Shown here: positions 41,076 through 48,300 of the stretch, in pieces
Layout of the letters: each line of letters opens with the position of its first letter
Position numbering within the stretch: position 1 is the first letter of the stretch
Source: Chloroflexota bacterium
GTDB taxonomy: Bacteria; Chloroflexota; Anaerolineae; CG2-30-64-16
Assembly (NCBI GenBank): GCA_026389845.1
Contig: JAPLHB010000055.1
Location: forward strand, 1-64,000
DNA length: 64,000 bases
Direction: 5' to 3'
The notes under the pieces: generated by a model
What the model was told of the DNA's origin: nothing
The model's database searches: none
The model's input: only the letters and a program-made list of their open reading frames with translations
Program-made: the position numbers and the translations under genes

Positions 41076-41408
41076 TCACACCTGGCCGCTGCACTTGGGG
41101 CAATAGCACCCGCTCACTACGACATGCCCTTCGCCCGCGCCGTCAGCCGTCCCCAACACGGCATCCACCCGGCGGCGCACCTCGTCACTGGCGAGACGAT
41201 AGAAGACGTTGGTCCCCTGCTTGTAGTCCGTCAACAGGCCGGCGTTGCGCAGCACGGCCAACTGCTGGGACATGTAGGGCTGCGGCCGCTTGAGCGCGGC
41301 CGAAAGGTGGCAGACACACTCGTCGCTGGCGCGCAGGAGATCGAGCACCTGCAACCGCATCGGGTGGGCCATGAGCTTCAGTTGGTCTGCAATTGTCTTG
41401 TATGACAT
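41076..41408 (-). CDS. ArsR-family winged-helix repressor
   Basis: The 110-residue protein contains ADQLKLMAHPMRLQVLDLLR, then DECVCHLSAALKRPQPYMSQ, the ELCVCDL-like metal-binding helix (CVC) of ArsR/SmtB proteins, and QLAVLRNAGLLTDYKQGTNV. The tail SGCYCPKCSGQV adds three more cysteines, so it likely senses a thiophilic metal(loid). The ATG at 41408 is used. An 8-bp palindrome 18 bp upstream is its probable operator. It heads the minus-strand array. Confidence 0.92.
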   Translation of the reverse strand: MSYKTIADQLKLMAHPMRLQVLDLLRASDECVCHLSAALKRPQPYMSQQLAVLRNAGLLTDYKQGTNVFYRLASDEVRRRVDAVLGTADGAGEGHVVVSGCYCPKCSGQV

Positions 41409-41425
41409 AACATGCACACCTTTCT

Positions 41426-41447
41426 ATATATGCAGAATCGCATATAT
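41426..41447. promoter_or_regulatory. ArsR operator candidate
   Basis: ATATATGC and GCATATAT are perfect arms separated by AGAATC, in an AT-rich pocket directly upstream of the arsR gene. The geometry matches ArsR/SmtB-type imperfect 12-2-12-like sites. Confidence 0.65.
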
Positions 41448-41535
41448 GTAGTTTATGACGAAGGGCGAGGACTGTACATGACGCGGGTCATATGGGGCGG
41501 GTCAGCCGGAGTCGAATCGAGGATCTGATGATCGT

Positions 41536-43266
41536 CTACTTGAGATCCATAAAAGCTTTCAAGTCAGCGACGTGTTCCAGGTCGTGATCCAGGCACGCGT
41601 AGACCCAGTTGTAGGCAGTGTCTACCGGGCCCCAACGGCTGGAAGCCGGCCGGTTGAGGGCGGCTTCGCTGGCCTCTGCCAGGAATGCGGTCAGGGCCTG
41701 CCGCGCAGCCATCAGATCGGCCCAGATTACCGCCCACGGCTGGTCGTGACGCGCCGCGACGTGCGCCTGGTTCCAGGAATCCACGTCGGCCGGGTAATCC
41801 ACCGCGGGCAGCTTGCCGGCGGCCATCTGCCGGGCCGTGTCCAGCGAGAGCCATTCCCAATCCGCGAGATGCCCCAGCACATCTTTGAGCGTCCACGCGC
41901 CGACGATCGGCTGCGCCGCGCGTTCTTCGGGAGGGATCAGGTCGGCCAGGCTCAGCAGAGCCGCACGACCGGAGTCCAGCGCAGCCTGCAGAACCCGCTT
42001 GGAGCCGGCGCGGTGGGTGGCGCCTTGCACTGACCGCCAGGCGGCCAGTTGGCCGGCGTGCTCGGCATCGTGCCAGGCGCGCCACTGCGCCATCCGGCGG
42101 AGCGAACCCCGGTTGCCCACCGACTTCCACGGCAGCCACAACGAACGGTGCAGCGCCTCGTCGGATGCCCGGGCCAGCACGTCGAGAACTTCGGCCCGCG
42201 CCGATGAAAACGCATCCAACGCGGCCGCCAAAGGCCAGTCGCGACGTTTTGCGTGGAGCGCGGCGTTGCGGCTGTCTACGTCCACATCGCCGATCTCCGC
42301 CTCCCGGCCTGCGAGGGCCAACGTCATGCAGCCGCTGAAGAACTCGTCCCAGGCCGCGACGTGGCCCAGCAGGTCTTTGGCCGTCCAGTCCGCGACCACC
42401 GGCGCCTCGCTCAATATTTGTTCGTCCAGGCCGGTGAGTTGCGCCAGCAGCCCGGCGCGCTCGACCGCCAGCCAGGCCAGCAGTCGCGCCCGCCACGCGG
42501 CCAGGATTTCGCGCACCTGCCCGGTATGCTCCAGCTCGTGCTCCAGGAAGCGACGGAGGACTTTGGCCGCGGTCCACGGCTCGTCGGGGTGATCGGTCCA
42601 GCCCTCAGGATAGAACACCTGCGCCCGCTCGGCCTCAGTGAGCTGCCGCAGCCGCTCGATGGCCGTGCGGCGCTCCATCGCCAGGAAGTCGAAAAGCGGC
42701 ATCTCCTCGTCGTGCTTCCACTCCGGCGGTAACGTGTCGGCGGGGACCAGGCGAGAAACGTACCACTCCTCGGCGTTGCCGATGTGACGCAGCACGCGAC
42801 GCAGGGGCCACGCCGTTGGATCAGGCTGCCAATCCAGGATGTCGTCGGGCAAAACCTGCCCCTTCACTGCGCTCAGGGCAAGCTCTGAGCCGGGCGAAGG
42901 GTCGGCGACGAGGGCCAGCAGGTCGGCGCGGCCGTGGGCCATGAGCCGGAAGCAGCGTTCCATCTCGTCGGGCGTGACCGGCGCCAGGTCGGGCGGAAAG
43001 AGCGCGGCGGCGTTGCGGGGGTCAAAGGGGCCGTAGCCGGCGCTCTCGCCTGCGATCACGTACTCGACCGGCTCATCGGCAGGGGTCGGCTTGCCGTGAC
43101 GACGGAGCCAATCATGGTGACCGCGGATGGCATCGGGCAGACATGCCAGCGTTGCATCCCGGTTGGTCTTGCGGCACATGCAACCGGGCAGCATCGGCAC
43201 GTGAGCCATCGTCCGGCCATCGGGGTGACTTTCGAGATAAACGGAGTAGCAGGGCATCGGTGACAT
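41536..43266 (-). CDS. HicB-like domain plus three DinB-type domains
   Basis: The 576-residue protein has an N-terminal HicB-like fold (about 5-55; YSVYLESHPDGRTMAHVPML-PGC) and then three DinB/DfsB four-helix domains (about 85-260, 265-425, 430-576). Each has a metal-site-like His: HIGNAEEWYVS and ELEHTGQVREI, LLGHVAAWDEFFSG, LGHLADWEWLS and LDHDLEHVADLK. DinB-fold enzymes include bacillithiol-, mycothiol- and glutathione-type thiol transferases. A triple tandem with a HicB head is unusual. It is on its own transcript between the ArsR array and the eCIS operon. Confidence 0.78.
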   Translation of the reverse strand: MSPMPCYSVYLESHPDGRTMAHVPMLPGCMCRKTNRDATLACLPDAIRGHHDWLRRHGKPTPADEPVEYVIAGESAGYGPFDPRNAAALFPPDLAPVTPDEMERCFRLMAHGRADLLALVADPSPGSELALSAVKGQVLPDDILDWQPDPTAWPLRRVLRHIGNAEEWYVSRLVPADTLPPEWKHDEEMPLFDFLAMERRTAIERLRQLTEAERAQVFYPEGWTDHPDEPWTAAKVLRRFLEHELEHTGQVREILAAWRARLLAWLAVERAGLLAQLTGLDEQILSEAPVVADWTAKDLLGHVAAWDEFFSGCMTLALAGREAEIGDVDVDSRNAALHAKRRDWPLAAALDAFSSARAEVLDVLARASDEALHRSLWLPWKSVGNRGSLRRMAQWRAWHDAEHAGQLAAWRSVQGATHRAGSKRVLQAALDSGRAALLSLADLIPPEERAAQPIVGAWTLKDVLGHLADWEWLSLDTARQMAAGKLPAVDYPADVDSWNQAHVAARHDQPWAVIWADLMAARQALTAFLAEASEAALNRPASSRWGPVDTAYNWVYACLDHDLEHVADLKAFMDLK

Positions 43267-43535
43267 CCTCGTGGCTCCATCATACCACCATTTGGCCGCC
43301 ATAGCACATCGACGCAGATGGGCACAAGTCTTTATGGGCCTGTTTTCGCTTGACAAAAATGCGGATTCGCCATACACTATACTCAAGTTGGCGGCTCCTT
43401 TCGATTCCTTCGAGGAGGCCAGGATGTATTCACCTCCGCGCGGACCCTTAGCCCGCCTGCCCCGGTTGACGTCAATTCGTTTTCTCTCGTTAACTCCATA
43501 TACAATCCGTTTCGTGCCACAGAAAGGAGCATCTT
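43267..43535. other. Promoter-bearing intergenic region of the eCIS operon
   Basis: No gene is supported. The interval carries the TTGACA/TACACT promoter at 43350-43378 and AGAAAGGAG just before the ATG at 43536. The 150-base leader between them has no recognisable riboswitch. Confidence 0.5.
43350..43378 (+). promoter_or_regulatory. Sigma70-type promoter of the eCIS operon
   Basis: TTGACA (43350-43355), 17 bases, TACACT (43373-43378). It lies about 160 bp upstream of the first eCIS gene and is the only clear promoter before 64 kb. Confidence 0.65.
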
Positions 43536-43934
43536 ATGGCAGAGAAGATGACCTGGGCCCTTAATCTCCAGGTGGCGGGGGGCCCGAAGCTGGCAGTGAC
43601 TCAACTGCTCGAAGTTGAGGCCTACGACAAGGTTGTGGTTGAGGTCAACGCTGGGGACACCGATAAGGAAGTGAACGTTCTTCCTGGCGGCGCTGGCCTG
43701 GCCCAGTTCATCTGCATCACCCTCACCGATCCCAAGAAGTACAGCGACCAACTGACCTACAAGGTCAACTCGGCCGCCAGCCCCACCGTCATCGCCCTGG
43801 ATGCGCCGCACCTGTTCCTGGGCAAAGGGGCGGTGAAGCTGCTCGACGCCGCGCCCTCGAAGCTGTTTTTCAGCAGCACCCTCACCGAAGACGTAACAGT
43901 CCAGATTCTGGTCGGCCGCGACGCAACGCCGTAA
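43536..43934 (+). CDS. eCIS-linked beta-rich protein of unknown function
   Basis: The 132-residue protein (ALNLQVAGGPKLAVTQLLEV, YDKVVVEVNAGDTDKEVNVL) is predicted to be mostly beta strand with a short hydrophobic spacing and no signal peptide. It is the first gene of the injection-system operon, with AAGGAG before the ATG, and precedes the sheath by 68 bp. I do not recognise a family; a structural or decorating role in the particle is possible. Confidence 0.6.
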   Translation: MAEKMTWALNLQVAGGPKLAVTQLLEVEAYDKVVVEVNAGDTDKEVNVLPGGAGLAQFICITLTDPKKYSDQLTYKVNSAASPTVIALDAPHLFLGKGAVKLLDAAPSKLFFSSTLTEDVTVQILVGRDATP

Positions 43935-44002
43935 CCGGCGGCTGCCGAGCGTTTCTGGTGCCTTCGTGCACCGGGCACAGGCAAGAGAAGGGAGGACTTT
44001 CC

Positions 44003-45619
44003 ATGCCGGTCACACCTACTTATCCCGGGGTCTATATCGAGGAGATCCCCAGCGGAGTGCGCACCATCGTCGGAGTGGCCACCTCCATCGCGGCCTTCAT
44101 CGGCCGGGCCGAGCGCGGAACCGAGAACGAGCCGGTGCCGCTCAGCAGCTTCGCCGATTACGAGCGCCGGTTTGGCGGCCTGGGCGTAGATTATCCGCTG
44201 AGCTACGCCGTACGCGACTTCTTCCTCAACGGCGGCAGCCAGGCGCTGGTCATCCGGCTTGCCAAGTCGCCGGCGGCCGCGGCCACGCTCGACGTGGGCG
44301 GCCTGGCGCTGAAGGCGGCGAGCTCGGGCGCGTGGGGCAACAGCCTCTACGCGGCCGTTGACTACGCCGGGATCACCGACGATGTGGCGAAGCGCTTCGG
44401 GCTGACCGAAGCCGAGGACCTCTTCAACCTGACAGTGGCGGAGGTCATCAACGGCAACGTCGTGCGCGTCGAGCAGTTCAGGAACCTGGCATGGTCCGCG
44501 AGTGCGAAATCGTCCCGCCGTGCGGACCGGGTCATCGCGGCGGAATCAAGCCTCGTGCAGCTCGCCGAGGCCGATCTGCCGGGAGCGCGGCCCCTTGAGG
44601 CGACGCCGAGCACGACGCCCCCGGTCATCACGACCAGCGGAGGGGATAAGCTCGGCATGACGCAGGCCACCGCGGACAGCGGGGTGGATAGCGCAGGGCT
44701 GGCGGCCGCGGACTACCAGGGAAACGCGGGGAACAAGACAGGCCTCTACGCGCTGGAGAAGGCCGACCTGTTCAACCTGCTCTGTATCCCGCCCGATACG
44801 CGCGACGGCGATACAGATCCCGCGGTGTACGCGGAGGCGATGAAGTACTGCTGCGATCGCCGCGCCATGCTGATTGTTGACCCGCCCGCGTCCTGGGCGG
44901 CCAACAAGGAGACCGCGGCCGACACCGCGCGGGCGCATCTCGGCGATCTCGGCCTGACCGGGGTCGCGGCACGCAACGCGGCGCTCTACTTCCCGCGTGT
45001 GCTGCTGGCGGATCCCAATCGTGATAACCAGATTGATGTTTTCGTGCCCTGCGGCATGGTGGCGGGTGTGATTTCGCGGACGGACACGCAGCGCGGGGTG
45101 TGGAAGGCGCCGGCCGGCCTCGACGCGACCATCAACGGCGCGCGCGGGCTTCAGGCCAACCTGACCGACCCGGAGAACGGCATGCTCAACCCGCTCGGGA
45201 TTAACTGCCTGCGCTCCTTCCCCACCGCGGGCCGCGTGATCTGGGGCGCGCGCACGCTACGCGGGGGCGATCAACTGGCCGACGAGTACAAGTACATTCC
45301 GGTGCGCCGCCTGGCGCTGTTCGTCGAGGAAACGCTGTATCGCAACCTGAAGTGGGTCGTCTTCGAGCCGAATGACGAGCCGCTCTGGGCGCAGATCCGG
45401 CTCAACGTCGGCGCGTTCATGCACAATCTCTTCCGCCAGGGCGCGTTCCAGGGCACCAGCCCGCGCGACGCGTATTTTGTCAAGTGCGACAAGGAGACGA
45501 CCACCCAGAACGACATCAACCTCGGTGTCGTCAACATTCTGGTTGGTTTTGCCCCGCTCAAACCGGCCGAGTTTGTGATCGTCAAGATCCAGCAGATGGT
45601 CGGCCAGATCCAGGCATGA
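44003..45619 (+). CDS. eCIS contractile sheath protein
   Basis: The 538-residue tail-sheath protein starts TPTYPGVYIEEIPSGVRTIV, the universal sheath N-terminus (donor strand), followed by VATSIAAFIGRAERG. The C-terminal domain has RVIWGARTLRGGDQLADEYK-YIPVRRLALFVEETL and WAQIRLNVGAFMHNLFRQGA, the conserved sheath core. It surrounds the tube and contracts to drive it. Afp/PVC loci have three sheath genes; only this one is visible. The ATG at 44003 has GGAGG. Confidence 0.95.
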   Translation: MPVTPTYPGVYIEEIPSGVRTIVGVATSIAAFIGRAERGTENEPVPLSSFADYERRFGGLGVDYPLSYAVRDFFLNGGSQALVIRLAKSPAAAATLDVGGLALKAASSGAWGNSLYAAVDYAGITDDVAKRFGLTEAEDLFNLTVAEVINGNVVRVEQFRNLAWSASAKSSRRADRVIAAESSLVQLAEADLPGARPLEATPSTTPPVITTSGGDKLGMTQATADSGVDSAGLAAADYQGNAGNKTGLYALEKADLFNLLCIPPDTRDGDTDPAVYAEAMKYCCDRRAMLIVDPPASWAANKETAADTARAHLGDLGLTGVAARNAALYFPRVLLADPNRDNQIDVFVPCGMVAGVISRTDTQRGVWKAPAGLDATINGARGLQANLTDPENGMLNPLGINCLRSFPTAGRVIWGARTLRGGDQLADEYKYIPVRRLALFVEETLYRNLKWVVFEPNDEPLWAQIRLNVGAFMHNLFRQGAFQGTSPRDAYFVKCDKETTTQNDINLGVVNILVGFAPLKPAEFVIVKIQQMVGQIQA

Positions 45620-45629
45620 GGAGGTAGCC

Positions 45630-46154
45630 ATGGCCCAGTTCAGCGTGAACACGGCGCGTTTCGATCCCTACAAGAACTTCAAGTTCCGGGTCAGGTGGGA
45701 CGGCCGCTACGTGGCCGGAGTGAGCAAGGTGGGCGCCCTGAAGCGCACGACGGAGGTTGTCGAGCACCGGGAGGGCGGCGATCCGAGCACCGGCCGCAAA
45801 TCGCCGGGCCGCACCAAGTACGAGGCCATCACACTGGAGCGCGGGGTAACCCACGACAAAGAGTTCGAGCAGTGGGCGAACAAGGTCTGGAACTTCGGTT
45901 CGGGACTTGGCGCGGAGGTTTCACTCAAGGACTTTCGCAAGGACATCATCATCGAGGTCTACAACGAGGCGGGCCAACTCGTCCTCGCCTACAAGGTGTA
46001 CCGCTGCTGGGTGTCGGAGTTCCAGGCCCAGGCCGACCTGGACGCCAATGCCAACGCGGTGTTGATTCAGTCCATCAAGCTGGAGAACGAGGGCTGGGAG
46101 CGCGACTACGAGGTCTCGGAGCCGACCGAGCCGACGTTCACTGAACCGCAGTAG
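45630..46154 (+). CDS. eCIS inner tube protein
   Basis: The 174-residue member of the gp19/Hcp-like tube family (T4 gp19, Afp1/Afp5) has FDPYKNFKFRVRWDGRYVAG, TEVVEHREGGDPSTGRKSPG and YEAITLERGVTHDKEFEQWA, which fold as a beta-barrel hexamer. It forms the rigid hollow tube through which cargo is delivered. It follows the sheath by ten bases, with GAGGAGG. A single tube gene is seen. Confidence 0.93.
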   Translation: MAQFSVNTARFDPYKNFKFRVRWDGRYVAGVSKVGALKRTTEVVEHREGGDPSTGRKSPGRTKYEAITLERGVTHDKEFEQWANKVWNFGSGLGAEVSLKDFRKDIIIEVYNEAGQLVLAYKVYRCWVSEFQAQADLDANANAVLIQSIKLENEGWERDYEVSEPTEPTFTEPQ

Positions 46155-46156
46155 CG

Positions 46157-46957
46157 ATGCGCTCTCTCTCCGCTGCCGAGCTTCTCGACGCCTGGGCGCA
46201 GGCGTATGCGCAGCCACCCCCTCGCCGGGCGCTGGCGTTGCTGGCCGCGGCCTGCCCGGGGTGTAGCCCTGCCGCGTTGGCCCAGTTGAGCGTCGGTCGC
46301 CGCGATGGGCTGTTGCTGACGCTGCGCGAGTGGACCTTCGGGCCGCAAGTCGAGGGCTTGGCGGCCTGCCCGCAGTGCGGTGAGCGGCTGGAGCTGGCTT
46401 TCCAGGTGGCAGACGTGCGGGTGGGGGGCGCAGCGGGAGACCTGGCGGCGAGCGAGTGTGGTGCGCAAGGAGCGGACGTCCCCGCGGCACCGCTGACGGT
46501 AGCCGTCGCCGGCTACGAGGTGGCGTTCCGGCTGCCGAACAGCGAGGACCTGCTCGCCCTTGCGGATCGTAGCCCAGGCGCCCGAGCCCAGGCGCCCGTG
46601 GGCAGAGAGTTGCTGACGCGCTGCCTCCTGACCGTCCAGCGGGAGGGGGAGGCGGTGGCGCCGAATCGGCTACCCGCCGATGCCGCGGCCGCGATCGCTA
46701 GCGCGGTCGCGGCCGCGATGGCGGAGGCCGACCCGCAGGCGGACCTGCAACTGGACCTCGCCTGCCCGGCATGCGGCTGCCGGTGGCAGGCGCCCTTTGA
46801 CATCGTTTCGTTCTTCTGGAGCGAGATCAACACCTGGGCCTACCGGACCTTGCGCCAGGTACACGTGCTGGCTTCGGCCTATGGCTGGCGCGAGGAGGAG
46901 ATCCTGGGACTGTCCCCGTGGCGGCGGCAGTTCTACCTGGAAATGGTGGGCGGATGA
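46157..46957 (+). CDS. eCIS baseplate-associated zinc-ribbon protein (gp26-like)
   Basis: The 266-residue protein has two paired-Cys knuckles, CPQCGE near 73 and CPACGC near 200, that should bind zinc. The C-terminal part (FDIVSFFWSEINTWAYRTLR, LASAYGWREEEILGLSPWRR) matches the T4 gp26-like baseplate/chaperone family found in eCIS loci. It probably helps assemble the tube on the baseplate. It starts two bases after the tube stop and overlaps the next start by four bases. Confidence 0.7.
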   Translation: MRSLSAAELLDAWAQAYAQPPPRRALALLAAACPGCSPAALAQLSVGRRDGLLLTLREWTFGPQVEGLAACPQCGERLELAFQVADVRVGGAAGDLAASECGAQGADVPAAPLTVAVAGYEVAFRLPNSEDLLALADRSPGARAQAPVGRELLTRCLLTVQREGEAVAPNRLPADAAAAIASAVAAAMAEADPQADLQLDLACPACGCRWQAPFDIVSFFWSEINTWAYRTLRQVHVLASAYGWREEEILGLSPWRRQFYLEMVGG

Positions 46958-48300
46958 GCGACTATCTCGACAGGCTGATCGCCCGGAGCGTGGGCCTGGC
47001 TGCGGGCTATGCCGCGGCGGGTGGCGAGACCGCCGCGGTACAGCCGCGGCCGGTGTCGTTGTTCGAGCCGGAGGCGGGCGGCGCGCGTGGTGCGGCCGCC
47101 GTCTCCCGCGCCATCGGCACACCGGCAGACGCGGCCGCGGCAGCGCCCTTCACAACGCCGGCGGCACCGGTCGCACGCCCTGTGCTGCAACGGATGCCGG
47201 ACGTCGCTCCACCGCCGACGCCCCCGGCGAGATCTGAAACCGGGGCCGGTCATCACCTTGCCGCACCGCCCGCCGCTACCCCGCCGGCCGACGCCGGATC
47301 ACGGCCAAACGCCGGGGGTGCGGCGCGAGCGGGGCACGTGCCGCCTGTCGAGCCAGCCCCTCCGCCGCGCGCCATCCCGCCCCAGGCGGACGGCCTGGCG
47401 GAAACTCTCGGGCAGGCCGGGACTGTGGAAGGATGGGCCGAGTCCCGCCCGGCCACCGATCTGCCGGCGCCGAGCACACGTGGCAGCCCAGACGCCGGCG
47501 GGCCGCCAGGCGTGCGACGGGCCGAGCCGGTCCGCCCCTTGCCGGATGGGACGCCCGCACGAGAACCCAGTCCAACGGCCGGTGAGATCGCGGTCCGCAG
47601 CGAGGACGCCGTCTCTCCTGTGCAGCCGGCCCGTGGCAGCCCGATCAGGACCCGGCCGGACGCGCGAAAGATGGAGCCGGTGGAGCCGGGGCCCACGACG
47701 GCACGAGGAGTCGCGGGGCAGCCACGTCCTGCGCTGAAAAATGGCCCACGGCTCCGGACTAGAGGCTTCAGCCGGTTCCTGCCGCCGACCAGCAGACCGG
47801 CTGAAGCCTCTAGTCCAGGTGGTCGCTTTTCATCCGCTGCGGCGCCGCACGCGGCAGGAGTATCTGCCCTGAGAATAGCGGGTCGGGCTTCCATGCCTGA
47901 CGCTTCAGCGTCGGGCGAGAGTACAGCCGATGTCTGGGAGCCACCTCCGCTGTTTTCATCGGCTGTCCCGAAAGGAAGCTTCGCACTGGCGCCGCGCCCG
48001 CCATGGACAACTGCGCTGCAGCCGCAAGTTGCACCGCAGGCGTCTGAGCCGGGACCCGCGGTGCAGGGAGGGCCTGCTTTACAGATCCCGCCTGTCCCGC
48101 CGTCGCTCACTCCGCAGGCGGCGCCACCGCAGATTGCGCCCGCGTCTCAGGCGCCCCCCGTGCCCACGATCCGGGTCACGATCGGCCGGGTCGAAGTGCG
48201 CGCCGTGATGCCGCAGCCGCCTATCCGCCTGCCCGCGGCCACGGGCCTGACTCTCTCCTTAGACGACTATCTCAAGCAGCGCAAGGAGGGAGGCCGATGA
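46954..48300 (+). CDS. eCIS-linked Pro/Ala-rich protein with an embedded repeat
   Basis: The 448-residue protein starts MSDYLDRLIARSVGLAAGYA (an amphipathic helix), has a long low-complexity Pro/Ala/Arg region (about 60-400), and ends IRVTIGRVEVRAVMPQPP plus LSLDDYLKQRKEGGR. Similar disordered proteins with conserved ends occur at this place in eCIS loci; a connector role is possible but unproven. A 20-bp-arm palindrome at 47756-47816 is translated within it. Confidence 0.65.
   Translation: MSDYLDRLIARSVGLAAGYAAAGGETAAVQPRPVSLFEPEAGGARGAAAVSRAIGTPADAAAAAPFTTPAAPVARPVLQRMPDVAPPPTPPARSETGAGHHLAAPPAATPPADAGSRPNAGGAARAGHVPPVEPAPPPRAIPPQADGLAETLGQAGTVEGWAESRPATDLPAPSTRGSPDAGGPPGVRRAEPVRPLPDGTPAREPSPTAGEIAVRSEDAVSPVQPARGSPIRTRPDARKMEPVEPGPTTARGVAGQPRPALKNGPRLRTRGFSRFLPPTSRPAEASSPGGRFSSAAAPHAAGVSALRIAGRASMPDASASGESTADVWEPPPLFSSAVPKGSFALAPRPPWTTALQPQVAPQASEPGPAVQGGPALQIPPVPPSLTPQAAPPQIAPASQAPPVPTIRVTIGRVEVRAVMPQPPIRLPAATGLTLSLDDYLKQRKEGGR
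47756..47816. repeat. Large palindrome inside the Pro/Ala-rich eCIS gene
   Basis: The arms GGACTAGAGGCTTCAGCCGG and its exact complement are separated by 21 bases. It is carried in frame, so the insertion added about 20 residues without breaking the gene. Confidence 0.85.
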
